From positions 1 through 32,089 of the forward strand of contig CAYMRB010000055.1 of assembly GCA_964392615.1 (NCBI GenBank): a DNA stretch of 32,089 bases. Reading direction: 5' to 3'. The notes beneath the pieces were generated by a model that saw only the letters and a program-made list of their open reading frames with translations, did not search any database and had not been told where the DNA came from. Position numbers and translations under genes: made by a program. Shown here piece after piece: positions 16,777 to 22,758 of the stretch (the stretch's first letter is position 1; each line of letters begins with the position of its first letter). Origin of the DNA: CAYMRB01 sp964392615. Lineage in GTDB: Bacteria; Planctomycetota; UBA8108.

Positions 16777-17661
16777 ATGCGAACGAGCCTGCGCGGCGCT
16801 CTCACGTCGATCGCAATCGCAATCGCGGCGACCGGCGCCCTTGCGGACGACACCGACGGACGGCGCGACGACCCGAAGGCGAAAAAGCTGCCGACGCCGC
16901 TACCGCAGGCCCACGCGCACAACGACTACGAGCATCGTCGTCCGCTCCTCGACGCGCTCGATCACGGCTTCTCGAGCGTCGAGGCCGACATCTTCCTCGT
17001 CAAAGGCAAGCTGCTCGTCGCCCACGACTTCATCCGTCTGCGCCCCGAGCGCACCCTCGAGAAGCTCTACCTCGACCCGCTCCTCGCCCGCGTGCGCCGC
17101 CACGGCGGTGGCGTGTATCCGTCGCAGAAACGGGCTGGCGACCGCGGCGCGAAACCTGCCGAGTTCACATTGCTGATCGACATCAAGGACAACGGCGAGA
17201 AGACCTACGCCGCGCTCCACGCCCTGCTGGCCTCGAAGTACGCCGAGATGCTGACGACCGTCCGCGACGGCAAGGTCCAGAAGAAGGCGGTGACGATCGT
17301 CATCAGCGGCAACCGACCGCGACGGCTGATCGCGGGGCAGAAGGTGCGCTACGCCGGCGTCGACGGTCGTCTCTCCGATCTCGACTCGAAGGAGCCCGCG
17401 CACCTCTTGCCGCTGATCAGCGATCGCTGGTCGAGCCACTTCAAGTGGCGCGGCAACGGAGAGATTCCCGCCGTCGAGCTCGCAAAGCTGCGCGACGTCG
17501 TCCGCAAATCGCACGGCAAGGGACGTCGCGTGCGCTTCTGGGCGACCCCCGAGAAGATCGCCGTCTGGGCCGTGTTGCGCGATAACGGGGTCGACCTGAT
17601 CAACACGGACGACCTCGCCGGACTCGAGAAGTTCCTGCGCTCGGGCGTGCGGAGATTCTGA
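16777..17661 (+). CDS. Secreted GDPD/PI-PLC-like phosphodiesterase
   Basis: A 294-aa exported protein with signal peptide MRTSLRGALTSIAIAIAA, cleavage near ALA-DD. The mature N-terminus has QAHAHNDYEHRRPLLDALDHG, then SSVEADIFLVKGKLLVAHD. This H-N-D / E-x-D / H-D pattern is the active-site layout of the PLC-like phosphodiesterase TIM barrels, in particular the AIM6-like branch that lies between glycerophosphodiester phosphodiesterases and PI-specific phospholipase C. The later segment TLLIDIKDNGEKTYAALH supplies another barrel strand and the C-terminus, DNGVDLINTDDLAGLEKFL, is the usual last strand of GDPD enzymes. It would cleave phosphodiester head groups, but the substrate is not evident. 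The ATG at 16777 has AGGAGA seven bases upstream. A related cytoplasmic start at 16726 would bury the signal peptide. Confidence 0.85.
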   Translation: MRTSLRGALTSIAIAIAATGALADDTDGRRDDPKAKKLPTPLPQAHAHNDYEHRRPLLDALDHGFSSVEADIFLVKGKLLVAHDFIRLRPERTLEKLYLDPLLARVRRHGGGVYPSQKRAGDRGAKPAEFTLLIDIKDNGEKTYAALHALLASKYAEMLTTVRDGKVQKKAVTIVISGNRPRRLIAGQKVRYAGVDGRLSDLDSKEPAHLLPLISDRWSSHFKWRGNGEIPAVELAKLRDVVRKSHGKGRRVRFWATPEKIAVWAVLRDNGVDLINTDDLAGLEKFLRSGVRRF

Positions 17662-17696
17662 GCTGAAGGGAACCCGAGGAGCCTGAAGAGCCCCAC

Positions 17697-18797
17697 ATGT
17701 CCGTTCTCGACATCAAGCCGAAGTCCGACTGTCGCTGGGACGCTGCCGCTCTCGGCGAGGTCATGATCCGCCTCGATCCGGGTGACGGCCGCGTGCACAC
17801 CACGCGTCAGTTCACCGCGTGGGAAGGCGGCGGCGAGTACAACGTCATCCGCGGCCTGCGCCGCTGTTTCGGTCTCGATACGACCGTCGTCACCGCGATC
17901 GTCGACAACCCCGTCGGGCGATTGCTCGAGGACCTGATCCTCCAGGGCGGCGTCGACATGCGCCACGCGAAGTGGGTGCCGTTCGACGGGCTCGGTCGCG
18001 CGGCGCGCAACGGGCTCAACTTTACCGAGAGAGGCTTCGGTGTCCGCGGCGCTGTCGGCTGCTCCGACCGCGGGCACACCGCCGTCAGCCAGCTCGCGCC
18101 CGGCGACATCGACTGGGACGCGTTGTTCGCCCGCGACGGCGTGCGGTGGCTCCACTGCGGCGGAATCTTCGCCGCGCTCGGCCCGCACACGCCGGAGGTC
18201 GCGATCGAGGCGATGGAGTGCGCGAGGGCCAACGGCACGATCGTCAGCTACGACCTGAACTACCGCGCGAGCCTGTGGGAGAGCTACGGCGGCGAGAAGC
18301 GGGCCCGCGAGGTCAATCGGCGTATCGCCGAGCTCGTCGACGTGATGATCGGCAACGAGGAGGACTTCACCGCGGCGCTCGGCTTCGAGGTCGAAGGCAC
18401 CGACGAGCACCTGACGAACCTCGACCCGGCGAACTTCGGACGGATGATCGAGGCGGCCGTCGCGGAGTTCCCGAACTTCAAGGTCGTCGCGACGACGCTG
18501 CGCGGCGTCAAGACCGCGGGCGTCAACGATTGGGGCGCGGTCGTGTGGGCCGACGGCGAGTTCTGCGAGGCTGCGCAGCGTCCGGATCTCGAGATCTACG
18601 ATCGCGTCGGTGGGGGAGACTCGTTCGCGTCCGGGCTCGCCTACGGCTTCCTCAGCGGCAAGAATCCGCAGGAGGCCGTCGAGTACGGCGCCGCGCACGG
18701 AGCGCTCGCGATGACGACGCCGGGGGATACGACGATGGCGCGCCTCGCAGAGGTCGAGAAGCTCGTCGGTGGCGGCGGAACGCGGGTGGATCGATGA
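17697..18797 (+). CDS. kdgK: PfkB-family sugar kinase, probably 2-keto-3-deoxygluconate kinase
   Basis: A 366-aa ribokinase/PfkB family kinase that transfers phosphate from ATP to a sugar in the cytoplasm. The N-terminus has ALGEVMIRLDPGDGR and the substrate-side GGGEYNVIRGLRR. The C-terminal signature GGGDSFASGLAYGF near residues 305-318 holds the anion-hole Gly-Gly and catalytic Asp, and SYDLNYRASLWE and MIGNEEDFTAALGF are typical for KdgK. KDG kinase makes KDPG, entering the Entner-Doudoroff or uronate route. At 366 aa it is somewhat longer than common KdgK (~310-340). Specificity within PfkB cannot be fixed by reading, so fructokinase-type activity remains possible. A GAAGAG purine run lies about ten bases before the ATG. 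Its stop overlaps the next start (ATGA). Confidence 0.82.
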   Translation: MSVLDIKPKSDCRWDAAALGEVMIRLDPGDGRVHTTRQFTAWEGGGEYNVIRGLRRCFGLDTTVVTAIVDNPVGRLLEDLILQGGVDMRHAKWVPFDGLGRAARNGLNFTERGFGVRGAVGCSDRGHTAVSQLAPGDIDWDALFARDGVRWLHCGGIFAALGPHTPEVAIEAMECARANGTIVSYDLNYRASLWESYGGEKRAREVNRRIAELVDVMIGNEEDFTAALGFEVEGTDEHLTNLDPANFGRMIEAAVAEFPNFKVVATTLRGVKTAGVNDWGAVVWADGEFCEAAQRPDLEIYDRVGGGDSFASGLAYGFLSGKNPQEAVEYGAAHGALAMTTPGDTTMARLAEVEKLVGGGGTRVDR

Positions 18798-19822
18798 GGG
18801 CGCGCGGGCTCACGGTCATCGCGATCGTCCTCGTCACCTCCGTCGCGTCAGCGGACGACGGCGCGCCGACATTCCGCTTCGCGTCGCGCGAGGACGGCGC
18901 GCGGATCCTGCGACGGCGCGACGAGTTCATCCGCGCGCTGGGCCCGTTCGATCGCGCCGCGCGGATGCACACCGCGCGTGCGGTCGGCGAAAAGAAGTTC
19001 CTCGCGTACATCGCCGGCGAAGTCCGCGAGTGGGACGCGGCAAGGCGGGACGTTGTGACCGCGGCGCTCGATCGCGTCCGCAAGAGCCTCGAGGGACGAT
19101 CGCTGCCGTTGCCGGCGACCATCGACCTCGTCTTGACGACCGGCGCCGAGGAGGGCCGCGCGGCGTACACGCGCGGAAGCGCGATCGTGTTGCCTGCCAC
19201 GGTCTTGCCCGTCGGCGGGTCGAAGCGAGCCGCTGTGCGCCTCGAGCGTCTGCTCATCCACGAGCTCTTCCACATCCTGAGTCGCCACGCGCCCCGGTTG
19301 CGCCGCGACCTCTACGCGATCATCGGCTTCGAGCCTTGCGGCGATGTCGAGCTGCCCGCGCGGCTGAAGCCACTGCGGCTGACGAATCCGGACGCGCCGC
19401 ACATGCGTCACCGCGTGCGTGTGGAGCACGACGGAGAGACTCTCGATCTCGTGCCCGTCCTCTACTCCTCGAGCGCAACGTACGATGAGAAGAGGGGCGG
19501 CGAGTTCTTCCGCTATCTGGTCTTTCGTTTGATGGTCGTCGAGAAGCACGCCGGCGCGGGCGGCCGCGATGTCTGGAAGGCAGCCGTCGACGACGACGGC
19601 GAGCCGCGGCTCCTGGAGCCCCGTCGCGTCCCGGGGTATCACGCGAAGATCGGTAGGAACACGGGGTACATCGTGCACCCGGAGGAAGTGCTGGCGGACT
19701 GCTTCGGCCTCCTAGTTACGGGCGCGACGAACGTGCCGACTCCGAGGATACTGAAATCGATGGATGAGGTCCTCCGCGCGTCGGTACACTCCGACGGAGG
19801 AGCACCGGAAAAAGGAACCTAG
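18794..19822 (+). CDS. Putative secreted HExxH zinc peptidase
   Basis: A 342-aa exported protein not assignable to a named family by eye. The signal peptide MRARGLTVIAIVLVTSVASA is followed by a helical region and then HELFH at residues 156-160 in LLIHELFHILSRHAPRLRRD. A downstream HPEEVLADCFGLL (residues 295-307) could supply the third, Glu, zinc ligand of a gluzincin-type peptidase; E297 or E298 are the candidates. Between them lie the conserved-looking YAIIGFEPCGDVELP and YDEKRGGEFFRYLVF. This supports a metallopeptidase fold; catalytic activity is inference. Translation starts at the ATGA overlapping the sugar-kinase stop, so the two are probably coupled; a much longer in-frame reading back to 17819 is a shadow of the kinase gene. 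Confidence 0.72.
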   Translation: MRARGLTVIAIVLVTSVASADDGAPTFRFASREDGARILRRRDEFIRALGPFDRAARMHTARAVGEKKFLAYIAGEVREWDAARRDVVTAALDRVRKSLEGRSLPLPATIDLVLTTGAEEGRAAYTRGSAIVLPATVLPVGGSKRAAVRLERLLIHELFHILSRHAPRLRRDLYAIIGFEPCGDVELPARLKPLRLTNPDAPHMRHRVRVEHDGETLDLVPVLYSSSATYDEKRGGEFFRYLVFRLMVVEKHAGAGGRDVWKAAVDDDGEPRLLEPRRVPGYHAKIGRNTGYIVHPEEVLADCFGLLVTGATNVPTPRILKSMDEVLRASVHSDGGAPEKGT

Positions 19823-19831
19823 AGGAATATC

Positions 19832-20749
19832 ATGTCCGAGAATACGCCGAAGACGTCGAGCACGAGCCGCCGCAATTGGTTGAAGACGGGAGTCGCCGCG
19901 TCGGCCGCGACGTTCCTCGGAGCGCCCGCGATCCTCACACCGTCGAGCGCGCGAGCTGCCGACGTCTACAAGGCGAAGAAGGGGAACATCAACCAGTCCC
20001 TGGTGCACTGGTGCTACGCGCCGCACATGAGCGTCGAGGCGATGGCGCGACTGGCCGTGCGTCTCGGCTGCAAGTCGATCGAGCTCGCCGCGCCGAAGCA
20101 CTGGCCCGTCCTCAAGAAGCACGGCCTCGTCTGCGCGATCTCCGGTAGCCACGGCTTCGCGAAGGGCTTCGCGCACAAGGAGGAGCATGCGGAGTGCATC
20201 GAGTCGCTGCGCAAGAGCATCGACCTGACCGCCGACGCGGGCTTCCCCAACGTGATCACGTTCTCCGGCATGCGCCGCGGCCTGGCGATCGACGAGTGTC
20301 AGAAGAACATGGTCGCGGGCCTGAAGAAGATCGTCGGCTACGCGGAGAAGAAGAAGGTCGACATCTGCCTCGAGATGCTCAACTCGAAGGTCGACGAGAG
20401 CATGAAGGGGCACCCCGACTACATGTGCGACAAGATCGAGTACGCCGTCGAGGTGTGCGAGAAGGTCGGCTCCGAGCGGATGAAGATCCTGTTCGACGTC
20501 TACCACGTGCAGATCATGCAGGGCGACGTGATCCGGCGCATCCAGCAGTACCACCAGTACGTGTCGCACTACCACACGGCCGGCAACCCGGGTCGGGGCG
20601 AGCTGGACAACGCGCAGGAGATCAACTACCCGGGGATCATGAAGGCGATCGCCGCGACCGGATACAAGGGTCACGTCGGCCAGGAGTTCATCCCGACGCG
20701 GGATGCGACGCAAGGCCTGTCGGAGGCGGTGAAGCTCTGCGACGTCTGA
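19832..20749 (+). CDS. Tat-exported hydroxypyruvate isomerase-like TIM barrel protein
   Basis: A 305-aa protein of the xylose isomerase-like TIM barrel superfamily, closest in pattern to hydroxypyruvate isomerase. The N-terminus has a twin-arginine signal, SRRNWLKTGVAASAATFLG, with cleavage near ARA-AD, so it is exported folded. The barrel begins at NINQSLVHWCY, with GCKSIELAAPKHWP, then the metal-ligand strands DICLEMLNSK (Glu), ILFDVYHVQIMQGD (Asp, His) and GHVGQEFIPTRD (Glu). Export of such barrels is common in Planctomycetota. The natural substrate outside the cytoplasm is unknown; isomerisation of a short sugar or keto acid is the family expectation. It follows the peptidase gene by 9 bp, with GAGGAA as ribosome site, and ends the plus-strand cluster. 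Confidence 0.9.
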   Translation: MSENTPKTSSTSRRNWLKTGVAASAATFLGAPAILTPSSARAADVYKAKKGNINQSLVHWCYAPHMSVEAMARLAVRLGCKSIELAAPKHWPVLKKHGLVCAISGSHGFAKGFAHKEEHAECIESLRKSIDLTADAGFPNVITFSGMRRGLAIDECQKNMVAGLKKIVGYAEKKKVDICLEMLNSKVDESMKGHPDYMCDKIEYAVEVCEKVGSERMKILFDVYHVQIMQGDVIRRIQQYHQYVSHYHTAGNPGRGELDNAQEINYPGIMKAIAATGYKGHVGQEFIPTRDATQGLSEAVKLCDV

Positions 20750-20778
20750 TGTCCGACGCCTGACACGCGGATTCTCCG

Positions 20779-20806
20779 GGGGCCGGCGCGCTCGACGTCC
20801 GGCCCC
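20779..20806. terminator. GC-rich hairpin between convergent genes, possible bidirectional terminator
   Basis: GGGGCCGG (20779-20786) and CCGGCCCC (20799-20806) form a perfect 8-bp stem with a 12-base loop in the 78-bp gap between the isomerase-like gene and the selA stop. No T tract follows on either strand, so termination efficiency is uncertain; position and stem strength support the call. Confidence 0.5.
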
Positions 20807-20827
20807 GCGCAGGATTCGCGTGACTCG

Positions 20828-22252
20828 CTACCCGAGTCCCGTCAGGACGTCCTCGAGGTCGACCTCGTCCGACTCGAACACCGTGCGGAAGTCGATCAGC
20901 ACGCGGTCGTCCCGGATGCGGCCGATCACCGTCGGCGTCGAGTCGCGCAAGCGGGCCGCGAGCTCCTCGGCGGACAACTCCGAGTGCGCGACCGCGAGCG
21001 CGCGGCTCGGGATCTCCTGATCGGGGAGCGCGCCGCTGCCCGCCTGTGAGCTGGTCTCGACGCACTCGAGGCTCAGCGGGCCGATGCGCGGGCCGATGCG
21101 GTCGATGAAGGAGCCGACGCGTCGCTCGATATCCGCGGCGGGGCACGAGAGGAGGTGGAGCGTCGGAAGGCGTTCCGCGAGGCGGGCCGGGTCGCGGTAG
21201 AGCCGCAGCGTGGCCTCGAGCAGGGTCAGAGCGACCTTGTCCACCCGCACCGCGCGGAAGATCGGGTGCGCCCGCACGCGCGCGACGGCCTCCTGCGTGC
21301 CGACGATCACGCCGGCCTGCGGACCTCCGAGCAGCTTGTCGCCGCTGAAGCAGACGAGGTCGGCGCCGTCGCGCACCGAGTCGGCGACCAGCGGTTCGGG
21401 CTCGAAGCCGTGCGGCGTCAGGTCGACGAAGCAGCCGGAGCCGAGATCGCTGACGACCGGCACGCCGCGCTGGCGGCCGAGCGCCACGAGTTCCGCGAGC
21501 GGCGTGTGGTGCGCGAAGCCGCGGATCGCGTAGTTCGACGTGTGGACCTGCAGCAGAAGGCCCGTTTCCGGGGTGATCGCTCGCTCGTAGTCGGTGATGT
21601 ACGTGCGGTTCGTCGTGCCGACCTCGACGAGGCGCGCGCCGCTCTCGGCCAGGATATCCGGCACGCGGAACGAGCCGCCGATCTCGACGAGCTGACCGCG
21701 CGAGATCACCACCTCGCGCCCCCGCGCCAGCGCCGCGAGGATCAGCAGCGTCGCGGCGGCGTTGTTGTTGACGACGGTGGCCGACTCCGCGCCGCTGAGC
21801 TCGCACAAGAGCTCGCGCAGCGCCGTCTCGCGTTCGTTGCGCTCGCCGCTCGCCGCGTCGACCTCGACCAACGAGTAGCCTCCGAGCCCGACGTCGAACG
21901 CGCGCCGCGCGTCCGCTGCCAGCACGGCGCGGCCGAGCCCGGTGTGCAGCACGATGCCGGTCCCGTTGATCACACGGCGGTAGCCGGACAGCTCGCGAGC
22001 CTCGAGCGTGAGCCTCACGCGTGCGAGGACCTCGCCCCGCTCGACGAGCGTTTCGGGGACCTCGTCGGACGTCGCGCAAGCCACGACGATCTCGCGGCGC
22101 AGCGCGTCGACCGCGTCGCGAACGGCGTCGGCCACCTCGGTACGCGACCGCGAGGCGGCGAGCTCCTCGATCTCCGGCCAGCGGAGGATCTTCTCGATCT
22201 GGGGTAGGCGGCGCAGAAGCTCGGCGGACATCGTTCGAGCAGTATAGCGCAT
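20828..22252 (-). CDS. selA: L-seryl-tRNA(Sec) selenium transferase
   Basis: SelA converts Ser-tRNA(Sec) to selenocysteinyl-tRNA(Sec) using selenophosphate and PLP. The 474-aa product fits the family (E. coli 463). Visible landmarks are LRRLPQIEKILRWPE at the N-terminus, YRRVINGTGIVLHTGLGRA, VNNNAAATLLILAAL, SRGQLVEIGGSFRVPDI, and the PLP lysine in CFSGDKLLGGPQAGVIVG. Two starts compete. The ATG at 22252 has AGGGG seven bases upstream. The ATG at 22231 has no ribosome site, but a TATACT -10 box lies ten bases before it, which would fit a leaderless mRNA and a 467-aa product. No selB, selC or selD is visible in the window. The gene is divergent from HU. Confidence 0.95.
   Translation of the reverse strand: MRYTARTMSAELLRRLPQIEKILRWPEIEELAASRSRTEVADAVRDAVDALRREIVVACATSDEVPETLVERGEVLARVRLTLEARELSGYRRVINGTGIVLHTGLGRAVLAADARRAFDVGLGGYSLVEVDAASGERNERETALRELLCELSGAESATVVNNNAAATLLILAALARGREVVISRGQLVEIGGSFRVPDILAESGARLVEVGTTNRTYITDYERAITPETGLLLQVHTSNYAIRGFAHHTPLAELVALGRQRGVPVVSDLGSGCFVDLTPHGFEPEPLVADSVRDGADLVCFSGDKLLGGPQAGVIVGTQEAVARVRAHPIFRAVRVDKVALTLLEATLRLYRDPARLAERLPTLHLLSCPAADIERRVGSFIDRIGPRIGPLSLECVETSSQAGSGALPDQEIPSRALAVAHSELSAEELAARLRDSTPTVIGRIRDDRVLIDFRTVFESDEVDLEDVLTGLG
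22241..22246 (-). promoter_or_regulatory. Possible -10 box just inside or upstream of selA
   Basis: Read on the minus strand, this is TATACT, a 5/6 match to the -10 consensus, nine bases before the ATG at 22231. No convincing -35 box lies 16-18 bases further up (GACTTA or GGACTT). If used, the transcript would start within a base or two of that ATG; if the ATG at 22252 is the real start, the box is inside the gene and accidental. Confidence 0.3.
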
Positions 22253-22265
22253 CAACGGGCCCCTA

Positions 22266-22287
22266 AGTCCCGATGATTCCAGGGACT
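22266..22287. promoter_or_regulatory. Inverted repeat between selA and HU
   Basis: AGTCCC (22266-22271) and GGGACT (22282-22287) with a 10-base spacer sit in the divergent region, upstream of the HU promoter and about 14 bases from the selA ATG at 22252. It could be an operator serving either gene. With 6-bp arms in GC-rich DNA it could also be chance. Confidence 0.3.
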
Positions 22288-22314
22288 ACACGCTCAGGGT
22301 CGGGTTTTTTGCGG

Positions 22315-22344
22315 TTGACACGGCGAAATCGGCGTCCCTATACT
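22315..22344 (+). promoter_or_regulatory. Sigma70-type promoter of the HU gene
   Basis: A perfect TTGACA (22315-22320), an 18-base spacer and TATACT (22339-22344) make the best promoter match in the window. Transcription should begin near 22351, giving a leader of about 47 nt that carries GGAAGGAG ahead of the HU ATG at 22398. A strong housekeeping promoter fits an abundant nucleoid protein. Confidence 0.8.
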
Positions 22345-22397
22345 GCCGCCACGTGTGAGTGATACCGGAAATCCGTTCACGGAAGGAGTGGAGATTC

Positions 22398-22667
22398 ATG
22401 AATAAGGCTGACCTGATCGAAGCCGTCGCCGCCGAGCTCGACCAGCCCAAGGCCGCCGCCGAACGCGCGGTCAACAGCGTGCTCGACTGCATCAAGGCGG
22501 GCGTGAAGGAAGCCGGCACCGTGCAGCTCATCGGCTTCGGTACGTTCGAGATCAAGCATCGCAAGGCGCGCGAGGGTCGCAACCCGCAGACCGGCGCGAC
22601 GATGCAGATCCCGGCGTCGAAGTCCGTCGGCTTCAAGCCCGGCAAGCAGTTCAAGGAATCGCTGTAG
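22398..22667 (+). CDS. hup: HU-family nucleoid DNA-binding protein
   Basis: An 89-aa histone-like protein, the standard HU length. It has the N-terminal helices MNKADLIEAVAAELDQPKAAAERAVNSVLDCI, the signature GFGTFEIKHRKAREGRNPQTG and the DNA-intercalating arm IPASKSVGFKPGKQFKE. HU bends and compacts DNA as a dimer. The start at 22398 is supported by the AAGGAG/GGAG ribosome site and the conserved MNKADLI; an in-frame ATA-derived extension to 22359 is not. It has its own promoter at 22315-22344 and a hairpin just after the gene, so it is probably monocistronic. IHF-specific residues were not evident. Confidence 0.95.
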   Translation: MNKADLIEAVAAELDQPKAAAERAVNSVLDCIKAGVKEAGTVQLIGFGTFEIKHRKAREGRNPQTGATMQIPASKSVGFKPGKQFKESL

Positions 22668-22675
22668 TCGTTGTA

Positions 22676-22713
22676 CCGCTCGGCGCGGAGCCGGCCGCTC
22701 GGCGTGGAGCCGG
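22676..22713. repeat. Two tandem 19-bp repeats after the HU gene
   Basis: Copies at 22676-22694 and 22695-22713 of CCGCTCGGCGYGGAGCCGG differ at one base (C or T at Y). Each contains GCTC...GAGC, so each can form a small hairpin, and together they build the larger stem annotated at 22690-22719. Confidence 0.85.
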
Positions 22714-22719
22714 GCCGGC
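22690..22719 (+). terminator. Hairpin downstream of HU, probable terminator
   Basis: GCCGGCC (22690-22696) pairs with GGCCGGC (22713-22719), and inside it GCTC (22697-22700) pairs with GAGC (22707-22710), leaving a 2-base bulge and a 6-base loop. The 11-bp stem begins 23 bases after the HU stop and lies before the convergent priA stop at 22759. No T run follows. Confidence 0.5.
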
Positions 22720-22758
22720 GGTTCCGCTCGATGGCTTGAATTCGCCTCGCTGGCGGCG

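Noticed and set aside
22301..22310. CGGGTTTTTT before the HU promoter as an intrinsic terminator
   Set aside because: The nearest inverted repeat (22266-22287) ends 17 bases earlier, and no plus-strand gene ends upstream, so there is nothing to terminate.
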